The position numbers and the translations under genes were made by a program. 64,000 nucleotides of DNA from an uncultured Armatimonadota bacterium. GTDB taxonomy: Bacteria > Armatimonadota > Armatimonadia > Armatimonadales > Armatimonadaceae. Positions 8,793 to 18,433 of the stretch are shown here, in pieces. Within the stretch, counting starts at the first letter, position 1, and every line of letters begins with the position of its first letter. The notes under the pieces were generated by a model, which searched no databases, had not been told where the DNA came from, and saw nothing but the letters and a program-made list of their open reading frames with translations. The stretch lies in NCBI GenBank assembly GCA_903910385.1, contig CAIVZM010000016.1, positions 53,259 through 117,258 on the forward strand. Reading direction: 5' to 3'.

Positions 8793-11700
8793 GTGAATTT
8801 CTATGTTCCGGGCGGGACGATGGCGGCGGACGCCCGTTCCTATATACTGCGCAATGCCGATACGCAACTCTATGAAGCGCTGACCGATGGGGTCTTCACC
8901 TATATCCTGACACCACGTCAACAGGGAAAGTCGTCGCTGATGACCCGAACAGCGCAACGGTTACGGCAGGAAGGAGTCGCAGTCGCTGCATTAGATCTAT
9001 CAGCGCAGGGATTCAACCTTGAAGCGTCCTTTTGGTATCGGGGATTATTGACTCAACTCGGACGACGCCTCAGATTGGAAGACGAGATCGAAGACTACGA
9101 CCATGAGCATCCCCAACTCTCACCCCTTCAACTATGGCAAGCGATCCTGCGCGATGTAGCGCTGGCGCGTATTCCAGGCAAAATAGTTATTTTTCTCGAT
9201 GAGATAGATATCGTTCGGGCGTTACCATTTTCTACCGATGAACTCTTCGCAGCTATTCGCGCCTGCCACAATGCCCGTACACAAGACCCAGAATATAACC
9301 GTCTGACATTCTGTTTGCTTGGAGTCGCCGCGCCTAATGAACTTATCCGTAATCCTCGCCTGACGCCCTTCAACATAGGGCGACGTATCGAGCTAACCGA
9401 TTTTACCCTAGCAGAGTCGGCGCAATTAAGCCCTGGATTGGGCAAAGGTGACAAAATAAACGCCCGGCTAATGGCACGGGTTCATTACTGGACCAACGGA
9501 CATCCGAACCTGACACAGAGATTATGTCAGGTGGTGGCGGAGGATGAAACAGCAACGTCCGAATCCGCAGTAGATCATTGGTGCGAGAGGGTGTTCTTTA
9601 CTCCCGAATCGGAACTGCGTGATGATAACCTCAGCTATGTTCAGCAACGGCTCTTGGCTCCACCCGACGATATCGCTCCGTCAGATGCCGACGAACACCG
9701 GGCGGCTCTTCTATTCCTGTATCAACGTGTCCTCGCAGGAAATCCTGTTCCTGACAACGAGACTGACCAAAGGGCGGTAACCCTGAAACTCTCCGGAGCT
9801 GTTCGCGCTCATGAACGCCGTCTTGTTCCTCGCAATCGTATCTATGCCCGTGTCTTCGATCAGCGCTGGTCGCTGGAGCATATGCCTGATGCCGAAGTGC
9901 AACGTCTGAAAAGGGCATACCGGCGAACTATTCTGCGCACAATGGTCATCGCAGGCAGCATTTTGGCGATTATGCTCGCATTGGCAGTGACAGCGATATG
10001 GTATGCCCGGAAGGCGGATCGTGAAGCGCAAAATGCACTTCGTCAAAAAAAAGAGGCAGAAAGTAGTAGTAAGGAGGCAATAGAGGCAAGAGATTTGACT
10101 TTAAAGGCTCTCATTCGGGAAGAGAGCGCGAAACGTGAAGCGCAAAGGCAAGCTGCGCTCGCCGAAGCCCGAACGCGTGAGGCGTTGGAATCACATCAAA
10201 CTGCAACGAAACATCTGATCGACTCTTACCTCTCACAGGCGGATGCTCTGCGCTTCAGTGGTCGATCCGGTCAGCGATTAGGCGCACTCTCCGCCCTAAG
10301 AAAGGCGTTCGCGCTCAGTCCGCCTCCGGAATTACGTCTGAGGATACGAGATAGCGCTATCGCAGCGCTTGCGCTTCCTGCAGATTTGGAAGTCGGTCGG
10401 CGAATCTCACGCAATGATGATGGTTCTGGCATCGTCGGTGTCGATCGGGCAAACAATCGCTACTATTACTCCGATTTACAGGGAAACATGGAGATCCGAC
10501 ATATTGGCAACCATCATATCATCGCCCGTTTGCCCGGTTCAGGTTCCCCAGTAAGATTTCTTGGCCGTCACTCACGGAATGGAAGATTCCTTGCCGTCTG
10601 TTACGGGTCGCCATCAGTGAATAATAGCTCCGTGAAGGTGACGAAAATATGGGATTTACGGACGCTGCGCGAACTATATGTGCGAAACGACGCGATACTG
10701 GCAATTTCTGCGGATTTCAGCCCCGATAACAAATATATCTCTCTGCCGATAAATGACACAGTAGAGGTACGGAATTTGACGAACACTGCGGCCATCAAAA
10801 CCTACAAATTACCCTTTTTATGTCATCACAGTCGATTCAGCGCAGATGGTGACAGGCTAGCGGTATCCAGTTTTTTGGAAAATATCCCACAAATCATTAT
10901 CATCGATCGAGCGAGCGATAAACGATCTACTGTGACCGCACCGTCCGGAATAGAATACATCGAATGGTCACCAGATGGCTCCCAAATTGCCGGTAGTTGC
11001 AAAAACCATCACATTTATCTCTGGGACTCTTTCAAAGGAACCCAGATCATGGATATGGCAGGCGGCGCTAACAGTGTACTGATGCTCACTTTCAATCACC
11101 GGGGAGATCAATTAGTAAGCGGAGGATGGGAAAATGCCTTACGAATCTGGGATACATACTCTGGTCGTCAGTTGCTAACAGTTGAGCAAAGGTCACCTGA
11201 CACTGCAGAGTTTTCTCAGGATGACCGCTTTCTCATGGTTCACGATAATAGGGATTCTACACTCTACAGGGTTGCTGGGAGTTTACCGTGTAGGGAACTT
11301 CCCGGTTCTGTTGGTGGCGATGCTAGTGGGCTTGCCTTTAGTTCTGATGGCGGATGGATGGCTTCCGTTGATTCAAGTTCAGTGAAAATATGGGATACCA
11401 ATTCTTGGCGCAAGGTGGGAGAAATTCCATCGGGTTTGACTCCGTCCGTCGCTTTCTTGCCAAAAAAAGGCGATATAGTGACACACAATGATTTCGGACT
11501 CTTAAGATGGCCATTTCATCCTGGCTCCAATAGCTTACCGCATCGCATCGGAGCGCCAGTCCTGCTGACCGGTCTGGTATCGGGACAATTCCACTTCACC
11601 CTCAGTGATGATGGATCTCGATTCGCCGTAGCACATAACACGACAACAAGGGTTCCTGATCATATTCATATGTTTGATCGATCGAGCGCCAATAACCTGA

Positions 11701-12782
11701 TCCTTCCGAATTATCGTGGTATTCATGGACTTGCAATCAGTTCAGACAATCACTGGGTTTCTGCAGGTCGTTGGCAGGAGAACGGAGTACAAATCTGGAA
11801 CGCACGTACCGGGAAAATCGCCACCAGTTTGCCGATTGACGATAGAAGCGCCGTCGCTTTCACACCAGACTCCCGATTTCTGGTGACCTGTTCAGGAAAA
11901 GAGTATCGTTATTGGGAAACCGGTTCATGGAAAAAAGGCCTTGGCATCGCTCGCAGTCGAATTGCCAATGGTCCAAAGAATATCGCTTTCTCTCCAGACG
12001 GGCGCATTATGGCGCTCGTCTATACTGACTCCCTTGTACAACTTTGGGATGCAAGAAGACACAAGATGATCGCCTCGCTACAACAGTCCTCACATCCGAA
12101 TTCCGAATCGGTAATCTATTTGAAATTCAATCCGGACGGGACTCAACTGGCAGTCTCTTATCAGGAACGCATTCTGATCTGGAACCTGAGCGAGATTCGT
12201 AACGAACTAGCTGCGAACGGTTTGGCTGGAGAATTTCCCGATTTTCCGCACAAGACCTCGTTTGATAAGAAATCGCAAACTCCTTTACTCCCTATGGTTC
12301 TGGATGCGGATATTCCACGGTCACTGCAACGAATTAAATTGCAGATTGATGTGCAGTCTGCTCCGAACAATCATGTCGCACTAAATGATCATGCATGGAT
12401 TCTTGCTACTGGCCCAGTGGAGTTGCGCGACCCCGCTCAGGCGGTCGAGTTAGCGAAAAAGGCGGTCGCTCTGGCGCCACTGGAATTCACTTATCTGAAC
12501 ACGCTCGGTGTTGCCTACTACCGCGCCGATAATTACGATCAGGCGCTGATCATTCTGCAAAAATCGCTCCAACGCGGCGGTGGTCAAGCGGACGCCTACG
12601 ATTTATTCTTCCTTGCAATGACACGCCAGAGGCTGGGAATGACGGAGGCTGCTCGTGATGATTATCGTCGCGCACTGCAATGGCGTGAGAAAAACCAAGT
12701 TGGAGAATTCATCCACAATGATGAACTAAACCAGTTCGAGCAGGAGGCGGCAAAAACTCTGGGAGAGACAAGGGAAAGATGA
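8793..12782 (+). CDS. Membrane AAA-like ATPase with WD40 propeller and TPR-like C-terminus
   Basis: 1329 residues. N-terminus YVPGGTM...DARSYILRNAD is the start of the AAA-like domain PF14516 (AAA_35), which fixes the GTG start at 8793. Walker A TPRQQGKSSL near 40-49, Walker B VIFLDEID near 131. One transmembrane helix lies at about 382-402, then a charged coiled coil to about 475. A long WD40 region follows with blade ends KIWDLRT, YLWDSFK, RIWDTYS, KIWDTNS, QIWNART, QLWDARR and LIWNLSE. The last 150 residues are TPR-like. The layout suggests a cytoplasmic or membrane-tethered sensor/STAND-type switch. It lies 111 nt after the SARP gene with a weak inverted repeat (8713-8719/8753-8759) between. 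Confidence 0.88.
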   Translation: MNFYVPGGTMAADARSYILRNADTQLYEALTDGVFTYILTPRQQGKSSLMTRTAQRLRQEGVAVAALDLSAQGFNLEASFWYRGLLTQLGRRLRLEDEIEDYDHEHPQLSPLQLWQAILRDVALARIPGKIVIFLDEIDIVRALPFSTDELFAAIRACHNARTQDPEYNRLTFCLLGVAAPNELIRNPRLTPFNIGRRIELTDFTLAESAQLSPGLGKGDKINARLMARVHYWTNGHPNLTQRLCQVVAEDETATSESAVDHWCERVFFTPESELRDDNLSYVQQRLLAPPDDIAPSDADEHRAALLFLYQRVLAGNPVPDNETDQRAVTLKLSGAVRAHERRLVPRNRIYARVFDQRWSLEHMPDAEVQRLKRAYRRTILRTMVIAGSILAIMLALAVTAIWYARKADREAQNALRQKKEAESSSKEAIEARDLTLKALIREESAKREAQRQAALAEARTREALESHQTATKHLIDSYLSQADALRFSGRSGQRLGALSALRKAFALSPPPELRLRIRDSAIAALALPADLEVGRRISRNDDGSGIVGVDRANNRYYYSDLQGNMEIRHIGNHHIIARLPGSGSPVRFLGRHSRNGRFLAVCYGSPSVNNSSVKVTKIWDLRTLRELYVRNDAILAISADFSPDNKYISLPINDTVEVRNLTNTAAIKTYKLPFLCHHSRFSADGDRLAVSSFLENIPQIIIIDRASDKRSTVTAPSGIEYIEWSPDGSQIAGSCKNHHIYLWDSFKGTQIMDMAGGANSVLMLTFNHRGDQLVSGGWENALRIWDTYSGRQLLTVEQRSPDTAEFSQDDRFLMVHDNRDSTLYRVAGSLPCRELPGSVGGDASGLAFSSDGGWMASVDSSSVKIWDTNSWRKVGEIPSGLTPSVAFLPKKGDIVTHNDFGLLRWPFHPGSNSLPHRIGAPVLLTGLVSGQFHFTLSDDGSRFAVAHNTTTRVPDHIHMFDRSSANNLILPNYRGIHGLAISSDNHWVSAGRWQENGVQIWNARTGKIATSLPIDDRSAVAFTPDSRFLVTCSGKEYRYWETGSWKKGLGIARSRIANGPKNIAFSPDGRIMALVYTDSLVQLWDARRHKMIASLQQSSHPNSESVIYLKFNPDGTQLAVSYQERILIWNLSEIRNELAANGLAGEFPDFPHKTSFDKKSQTPLLPMVLDADIPRSLQRIKLQIDVQSAPNNHVALNDHAWILATGPVELRDPAQAVELAKKAVALAPLEFTYLNTLGVAYYRADNYDQALIILQKSLQRGGGQADAYDLFFLAMTRQRLGMTEAARDDYRRALQWREKNQVGEFIHNDELNQFEQEAAKTLGETRER

Positions 12783-12789
12783 AGAGGAA

Positions 12790-13134
12790 TTAAGGCAGGG
12801 AGAAAAACAGTTCGTTGCCATCCGGATCGACAATCTGGATTATGGGCATTCCCCATAGAGCGTCAATCGCTTCTATTTCTTGTTCGGCAATCTCTTTTCG
12901 CAGCGCTTCTTCCTGCTCTGGGTCGAGCGAGACGAAAACTCTGCCCTTCCCGGCTTTTTGTTCATGCTGTGCGAGAATCAGTTCCAGTCCGGGTCGGCTT
13001 ACCTGACAGACAAAAGCTTTTCCGTTTTCCTGATGGTTCCAATCCTGAGCAAAGCCTAACGTATTTGTAAAATACGCCAGCGCAAGTTCCGCATCTCGGA
13101 CGAAAAAGACGGGTCTCGAATACCAGTTCTTCAT
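12790..13134 (-). CDS. VOC (glyoxalase/bleomycin-resistance fold) protein
   Basis: 114 residues, one VOC unit: VFFVRDAELALAYFTNTLGF at the N-terminus and IIQIVDPDGNELFFS at the C-terminus, the usual paired beta-alpha-beta-beta-beta pattern with a terminal glutamate as metal ligand. Such single-domain proteins act as dimers, as metal-dependent lyases/isomerases or as drug-binding proteins; the substrate is not predictable. Its stop lies only 7 nt from the stop of the convergent WD40 gene, with no room for a terminator. Confidence 0.88.
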   Translation of the reverse strand: MKNWYSRPVFFVRDAELALAYFTNTLGFAQDWNHQENGKAFVCQVSRPGLELILAQHEQKAGKGRVFVSLDPEQEEALRKEIAEQEIEAIDALWGMPIIQIVDPDGNELFFSLP

Positions 13135-13187
13135 AAGCGCCTACATCATATCCGTAACTCTTAATATTAATGAGAAAATAAATTTCG

Positions 13188-13264
13188 CCGGGGCAAGCCC
13201 CGGTGTATTTGCCGTAGGTCTGCGGCCAGAGAGCCGCAGACAGTCAGAACGGGGCAAGCCCCGG
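13188..13264. repeat. REP-like cluster of three hairpins
   Basis: Two near-identical palindromes of CCGGGGCAAGCCCCGG type (13188-13203 and 13250-13264) flank a perfect 9-bp hairpin (arms 13218-13226 and 13233-13241). The two outer copies lie 62 nt apart and are each followed by GTATT. This is the look of a REP/BIME-type intergenic element; copies elsewhere in the genome cannot be checked here. Confidence 0.6.
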
Positions 13265-13514
13265 AGTATTGACCCGAAGAGAATAAAACTACTTTTCCAA
13301 ATTCACTTTGGTTCAGTGAGCCTTCCCACGCCATACCAGGAGGGCGACAAAGACTACATTGTGTTCTTCCCTTTCAGTTAGCTACCCCAAGCTCCTGTTA
13401 GAACCTGTAGACATTGTGGCAATATGGGATAATTTGAATCAGATACAGACCTCAATTGGATGCTATATCGAAACACACTTGCATCTCTGGACAGAAGGAA
13501 TTAATGGTTAAACG
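13265..13514 (+). other. Gene-free stretch with a short coding-like tail and a minicistron
   Basis: From about 13286 to the TAG at 13379-13381 the plus strand reads like the C-terminus of a protein (context LPTPYQEGDKDYIVFF) but has no start, so it may be a gene remnant. At 13504 an ATG preceded by GAAGGA opens a four-codon frame (M-V-K-R) whose TGA overlaps the TTG start of the next gene. Confidence 0.3.
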
Positions 13515-14891
13515 TTGAATGTACGACACAATATGAGATTTTCACTGGACGATGTGAATGAATATACCCGATCGCATTACGTTTTTCATATGATCGGACT
13601 ACTTATTTTTCTACTCGTCGCCAGTTTGCCCGCCGCAGCCAATGATATGCCATTAATTTCCTCGCTCACGAACCCGCCGGATAAGAATCAGGACAGCAAT
13701 GTGATCTACGACGAAGCGAAAGTTCCGTCTTACGATCTGCCGTCATTGTTAACATCCGCCGAGGGACGACCAATCAAGACTCCAGAGGAATGGTATCTTG
13801 TCCGTCGCCCGCAATTGATGGGGCTATTCGCCAACCTCATCTATGGCGCTGTTCCCTCTCCTCCATCGCCGATCCGAACCACCTCAGAAATTCTCAAAAC
13901 GGACGATGGGTTCCTGAATGGACGCGCTACACGCAAGACAATACGTCTCCGATTAGAAAACGATAACGGTTCCGCAGAGATGATTTTGCAGGCTTACACG
14001 CCCCATCATCCTATCCCCAATCGCGCCAATAACGGAAGCGCACTGATCAGAAACGCTGTCCCGGCGTTTTTGCAACTGAGCTTCAGCAATACCCGTGAGG
14101 ATGGCTACGATATCGATCCTGCCCGACCAGAGCATCTTCGCAATGGCGTCCCAATCGGAGCGCTTCTGGCACATGGATACGGTTATGCGGCAGTGTATCA
14201 GGGGGATCTTGTACGGCACAACGAAGTGGAGTTCTCGTCCGGTATAGCGCCGCTTTTTTATCGGAAAGGGCAAAGTTTCCCGAAGACTTCCGAATGGGGC
14301 GTTATCGCGATGGTTGCGTGGAGCGCCTCCCGCGCTATGGATTATCTGGCGACGAATTCGGATTTCGACGCCAAACGAATCGCGATACTGGGGCACTCCA
14401 AGATGGGTAAGGCGGCGCTCTGGGCGGCGGCGCAGGATACCCGCTTCGCATTGGTCATTGCTGCCCAATCCGGTTGCGGCGGCGCGGCGCTATGGCGGCG
14501 CAAGTATGGTGAGACACTGGAAAAGATGGTCACCCGATTCCCCTACTGGCTCTGTCGCAATGCCGGAAAGTTCGTCAACAATGAGGATGACCTGCCTATT
14601 GATCAGCATGAACTGCTTGCCTGTATCGCACCGCGCCCTCTTTATGTCTGTAGCGCTATAGAGGACAAGTGGGCGGATCCGAGCGGGCAATACCTTTCCT
14701 GTTATTACGCCGGAGAAGCCTACCGGATTCTGGGTAAGAAGGGTCTCGAATCCCCGCAGTCGCCCCCGCCCGGCGAAGCCATTGTCCACTCGGATATTGG
14801 TTACCACCTGCGCGAAGGCGGTCACTCCATCGACAAATTCGACTGGGAACGCTTCCTCGACTTCGCAGATTACCATCTGCAGAAGCGGTAA
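13515..14891 (+). CDS. Secreted alpha/beta-hydrolase, CE15 glucuronoyl-esterase-like
   Basis: 458 residues with an N-terminal hydrophobic segment ending in LPAAAND (about residues 24-43), so exported. Nucleophile elbow ILGHSKMGK with Ser near 295; then SGCGGAALWRRKYGETLE, DLPIDQHELLACIAPRPLYV and a late GGHSIDKFDW histidine, the order seen in bacterial CE15 esterases, which cleave ester bonds between lignin and glucuronoxylan. Fungal CE15 enzymes have GCSRxGK; here it is GHSKMGK, so substrate is uncertain. The start is unclear: TTG 13515 has GAAGGA 14 nt away; ATG 13533 lacks a ribosome site and gives 452 residues. A minicistron precedes it. Confidence 0.85.
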   Translation: MNVRHNMRFSLDDVNEYTRSHYVFHMIGLLIFLLVASLPAAANDMPLISSLTNPPDKNQDSNVIYDEAKVPSYDLPSLLTSAEGRPIKTPEEWYLVRRPQLMGLFANLIYGAVPSPPSPIRTTSEILKTDDGFLNGRATRKTIRLRLENDNGSAEMILQAYTPHHPIPNRANNGSALIRNAVPAFLQLSFSNTREDGYDIDPARPEHLRNGVPIGALLAHGYGYAAVYQGDLVRHNEVEFSSGIAPLFYRKGQSFPKTSEWGVIAMVAWSASRAMDYLATNSDFDAKRIAILGHSKMGKAALWAAAQDTRFALVIAAQSGCGGAALWRRKYGETLEKMVTRFPYWLCRNAGKFVNNEDDLPIDQHELLACIAPRPLYVCSAIEDKWADPSGQYLSCYYAGEAYRILGKKGLESPQSPPPGEAIVHSDIGYHLREGGHSIDKFDWERFLDFADYHLQKR

Positions 14892-15028
14892 TTTTCATTT
14901 CTGGAAACGGTGAAATCGCAAATGTAACATTTCGTTCGATGGAGAGGGATGTTCGAGAGCGGCGCAGAATGGGAGAATAGTTAAAGTAAGATGCTCGCGT
15001 CCTACATTCTTTGATCTCTTGTAGTTCT

Positions 15029-17365
15029 ATGAAGAAAAATATATTGTCCCGTCGTCTGCGCCTCGTTTCGAGAAGCGTATCCTTCAGCAGATTACTCTGC
15101 GCTACCGTGCTCCTGAGCAGTACATCCGTACTGAGCATTCAGACTGCCAGAGCGCAATGCGCGGCGGATACCTCCCCGCGACCCAAAATTGGGCTTTCGC
15201 TGGAAGGCGGCGGGGCGCTTGGATTCGCGCATGTCGGCGTGATCGCCTGGTTGGAACGCCATCAGATTCCAGTAGATTATGTCAGCGGGACGAGTATGGG
15301 GTCACTGGTCGGAGGGTTTTACGCCACCGGCATGAACTCGGCGGAAATCGATAACCTGCTCGGACAACTGGATTGGGCGAATCTGTTTCAGGCGACTTCG
15401 CCACTGGAGTTAAGAGATTACCGACGGCGCGAAGATTACCGGGCATTCCAGAACAGTTTCGAGTTTGGCAGGAAGTTCTCCGGCGCAACCGGACTCAACC
15501 CGGTCAATAATGTTGGAATGGTGTTCAGTAGGGTGATGCTGGGCTACGACGAGACGGAGAGCTTCGATACGCTTCCGATTCCCTTTCGCTGTGTCGCCGC
15601 CGATGTGAAAGATTCCAGCGCAAAGGTTTTTGACCGGGGTTCGCTGACCGTTGCAATGCGAGGGTCGATGGCGATACCGTTCGTCTTCACGAACATCAAT
15701 GCCGACGGGAACGCATTTGTCGATGGCGGGATTGCGGAGAATCTGCCCGTTTCGATGATGCTGCCTGCCACTCGACCGGATAGCTGGAAGCCCGATATCC
15801 TGATTACGGTTCATCTGGCGGAAAAGACGCCACCGAGCAAACCGACGCCCCAAAGCCCGCTTTCCAGCGTCAATCAGATGATGTCCGGGCAGATCAACGC
15901 CAATGTGTCCCGAAGCCTGAAGGCGGTGGAAGAAAGCGCGGCGAAGAAGGAAATCATTTCCGTACCGCTTGCCGCAGATATCTCTGGCTTCACTCTGGCG
16001 GATTTCCCAAAGTGGCGCCTACTGGTCAAACGTGGCGAGGAGGAAGCCGAACGCAATAGCGCAGAACTGCTCAAGTACCGCCTTTCGGATGCGGATTGGG
16101 CGATTTATCTGAAGGCGAAAGCGGCGCGACGACGTACCTCGTTCACACCACAGGCGCTGCGGATTACCGACCAGGACACCGGGAAAAGTCTGCCGGAAAA
16201 TCAGAGGGTCGGTCTGACTGATCAATTTTCTCCTTTTCTCGGGCGAGAACTCGTTTCGCCTTTTCCCACCTCCGAAAGCGTGAAGGAACTGACACGTGCG
16301 GCGGAGCAAGTGTACGGCAGCGGTATCTATGAGAGCGTGTCCTTCGACCAGACGAAAATCGACGGTAAGCCAGCTCTGGGAATCCGTGCGCGTCGCAAGC
16401 AGTACGGACCGCCGTTCCTTCTGATTGGGGCGTCGTATGACAATGGCATCCGTTCCCCGATTCCACAAACCTACTTCCACGTGCGCTACAACGATTTGGG
16501 CATTGGCAATGAAGGGAAGGACGAGTTCCGCGCTGATATCTTCTTTGGTTCGACCTATCGCCTGAGCGCCGAGTATCTGCACCCGCTGATGAGAAACTCC
16601 CGCTTTTTTGTCGCGCCTTACGCCTATCTGGGTAATAACAATATATTCCTGCCGCGTGATCAGGCAGGCGGCGCGGACTACAGGGTGCGCGAAGGCGCCG
16701 TCGGGGCGGATATCGGTTCGCACTTCACCAAGAATTCCGAGGGCAGAATCGGTTTTCGGTTGGGTTCCCGTTCGTACGATGTGCCATCCGGCGAGACAAA
16801 TGCACAGGACGCGCATGGCGGTTTGTTGGCGGCAGACGCTCGCTGGACATTGGACACTCAAAACGATCCGACGGCGACCTATCGAGGTTCGTATGCTCGT
16901 GTCCGCGCTTCCCACTATTTCAAAGCTCCCACTACATCGGGGTATGGTCAGGCAGAAGCCGATTTGCGTACGGCGCTTCCGCTCGCCCATCGTTTATCCC
17001 TGCAGGGAACGATTCGCGGCGGGGCAGGATTCGGCAAGAATGCGCCTACCCCGGAACAATTCCTCCTCGGCGGATTGAATAACCTAAGCTCACAAAAATA
17101 CGGCGAATTGCGTGGCGTTAATTTCTACTACGGCAGTCTTGGCATGATTTATCAGTTGACGGAGACATCACTGGCGCTCGGGGGCGCTTTGCATTTACAG
17201 GTGAAGGCGGAAACGGGTGGCGTCCACCAGCAGGAAGGAAAAGACAGGAATGAATCAGACGTCCAAATTATGGGCATCCTTCCTACCCACATCGGACCGA
17301 TTGCCGCGGGAGTCGGCATCGGCAACCGGTTACGGTTCATGATCAGCGTCGGCAGACCGCTCTAA
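15029..17365 (+). CDS. Patatin-like phospholipase with POTRA-like linker and C-terminal outer-membrane barrel (PlpD-like)
   Basis: 778 residues from ATG 15029 (MKKNILSRR; a TTG at 15011 is possible). Signal sequence ends near residue 43 (TARAQ). The patatin domain has the glycine-rich oxyanion stretch GGGALG near 60-65, nucleophile GTSMG with Ser89 and the catalytic Asp in FVDGGIAENLP near 240. After a helical linker, a POTRA-like segment near 370-450 leads into a beta-barrel of the surface-antigen (Omp85-related) type to the C-terminus. This layout is that of type Vd autotransporters such as PlpD, which present or secrete a phospholipase A1/A2. The position after GGG is usually a basic residue but here reads A-L. 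Confidence 0.9.
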   Translation: MKKNILSRRLRLVSRSVSFSRLLCATVLLSSTSVLSIQTARAQCAADTSPRPKIGLSLEGGGALGFAHVGVIAWLERHQIPVDYVSGTSMGSLVGGFYATGMNSAEIDNLLGQLDWANLFQATSPLELRDYRRREDYRAFQNSFEFGRKFSGATGLNPVNNVGMVFSRVMLGYDETESFDTLPIPFRCVAADVKDSSAKVFDRGSLTVAMRGSMAIPFVFTNINADGNAFVDGGIAENLPVSMMLPATRPDSWKPDILITVHLAEKTPPSKPTPQSPLSSVNQMMSGQINANVSRSLKAVEESAAKKEIISVPLAADISGFTLADFPKWRLLVKRGEEEAERNSAELLKYRLSDADWAIYLKAKAARRRTSFTPQALRITDQDTGKSLPENQRVGLTDQFSPFLGRELVSPFPTSESVKELTRAAEQVYGSGIYESVSFDQTKIDGKPALGIRARRKQYGPPFLLIGASYDNGIRSPIPQTYFHVRYNDLGIGNEGKDEFRADIFFGSTYRLSAEYLHPLMRNSRFFVAPYAYLGNNNIFLPRDQAGGADYRVREGAVGADIGSHFTKNSEGRIGFRLGSRSYDVPSGETNAQDAHGGLLAADARWTLDTQNDPTATYRGSYARVRASHYFKAPTTSGYGQAEADLRTALPLAHRLSLQGTIRGGAGFGKNAPTPEQFLLGGLNNLSSQKYGELRGVNFYYGSLGMIYQLTETSLALGGALHLQVKAETGGVHQQEGKDRNESDVQIMGILPTHIGPIAAGVGIGNRLRFMISVGRPL

Positions 17366-17565
17366 ATAATTCTGTCCAAACAGCAGAGTCAGGAGGTTTT
17401 TTCACGAATCAAGGGAGATTCTCGATAAAAGCCCCCTGACATAAGGTTGCGATAAATCCTTTTTCTCCGTAAAATACTCCTGGAAGACAAAGGCTGGTCG
17501 ATATTCCGTACAGCCTTGTTCTCAAAAAATACTATATTTTCGTTCCTAAGGCAGGAGATAAGCTA

Positions 17566-18420
17566 ATGTCATCTTATCAGCGGAATACCGCATCGACGTC
17601 GCGTAAATCCGAAGCGTTTACGCTCATTGAACTGCTCGTTGTTATCGCCATTATCGCGATTCTAGCCGCGATTCTTTTCCCGGTCTTCGCGCAGGCGCGT
17701 GAAAAGGCGCGGGCTACCACCTGTCTGTCCAATTTGAAGCAGATCGGGCTGGCGCTGGTCATGTATCGACAGGACTACGATGAAAAGAATGTGCACCAGT
17801 GGCCGTTCGGCAACGGTTGGAAAATTGGTAAGGACGCGGACAAGGATGTCTGGGATTGGGATCATTCGTTCTATGAAGTGCTATACCCCTACCTGAAAAA
17901 TAAGGATGTCAGCCGCTGTCCGAGCGCCGGGAATGCGCCGTACGTCAGCCTTCCCGACCCGGCCCGTAACACTCCGGGCGGTTTCTCCATGTCTTACCTG
18001 ATGAATGAGACGGGATGGAACGATGAGGTCGGCAACTACAACTATATGGGCAATGCAGTCACCGATGCGGAAGTGGATCGCCCGTCCGAACAGATATTTA
18101 TCGCAGAAGCGACAGGTCTATTCGGGGTCTGGACTACCAACTCAACCCCTTTCCAGCAAGACCCGACCAACACCGCATGGATGATCGCCTACTCGGACAC
18201 CGGATACGACTCATTGAACCCGTATGCCGATCAGGACGTTTCATGGAAACAGGTCTACAATGCGCCCGGCGCGGACTTCGGCGGGATCGCGGCGATTCCG
18301 AAGTTCGTTCCCGCACGGCACACCGGCGGCAATAACGCGATGTTCTACGATAGCCATGTGAAGTTCGTCAAGAGCGTCAAGGGCAGCGCCTGGAGCATGG
18401 TCGTCAAGAAGCGCCCGTAA
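17566..18420 (+). CDS. Type-IV-pilin-like protein, DUF1559 (variant H-X9-DS)
   Basis: 284 residues. Prepilin leader [20 protein letters not shown] with Ala, not Gly, before the Phe, then a hydrophobic helix and [12 protein letters not shown]. The body is a DUF1559 domain ([21 protein letters not shown]). The C-terminal H-X9-DG motif of the family is present as [12 protein letters not shown], with Ser instead of Gly. ATG 17566 has AGGAG 9 nt upstream. The small membrane protein that follows starts 13 nt after the stop, so both are on one mRNA. Likely exported through a type II/IV-pilin machinery and part of a pseudopilus or surface fibre; the exact role of DUF1559 proteins is not settled. Confidence 0.9.
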   Translation: MSSYQRNTASTSRKSEAFTLIELLVVIAIIAILAAILFPVFAQAREKARATTCLSNLKQIGLALVMYRQDYDEKNVHQWPFGNGWKIGKDADKDVWDWDHSFYEVLYPYLKNKDVSRCPSAGNAPYVSLPDPARNTPGGFSMSYLMNETGWNDEVGNYNYMGNAVTDAEVDRPSEQIFIAEATGLFGVWTTNSTPFQQDPTNTAWMIAYSDTGYDSLNPYADQDVSWKQVYNAPGADFGGIAAIPKFVPARHTGGNNAMFYDSHVKFVKSVKGSAWSMVVKKRP

Positions 18421-18433
18421 GGATGACTCACTC

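Noticed and set aside
16019..16990. 323-codon antisense frame over the patatin-barrel gene
   Set aside because: Shadow frame; the sense strand encodes a complete, recognisable protein.
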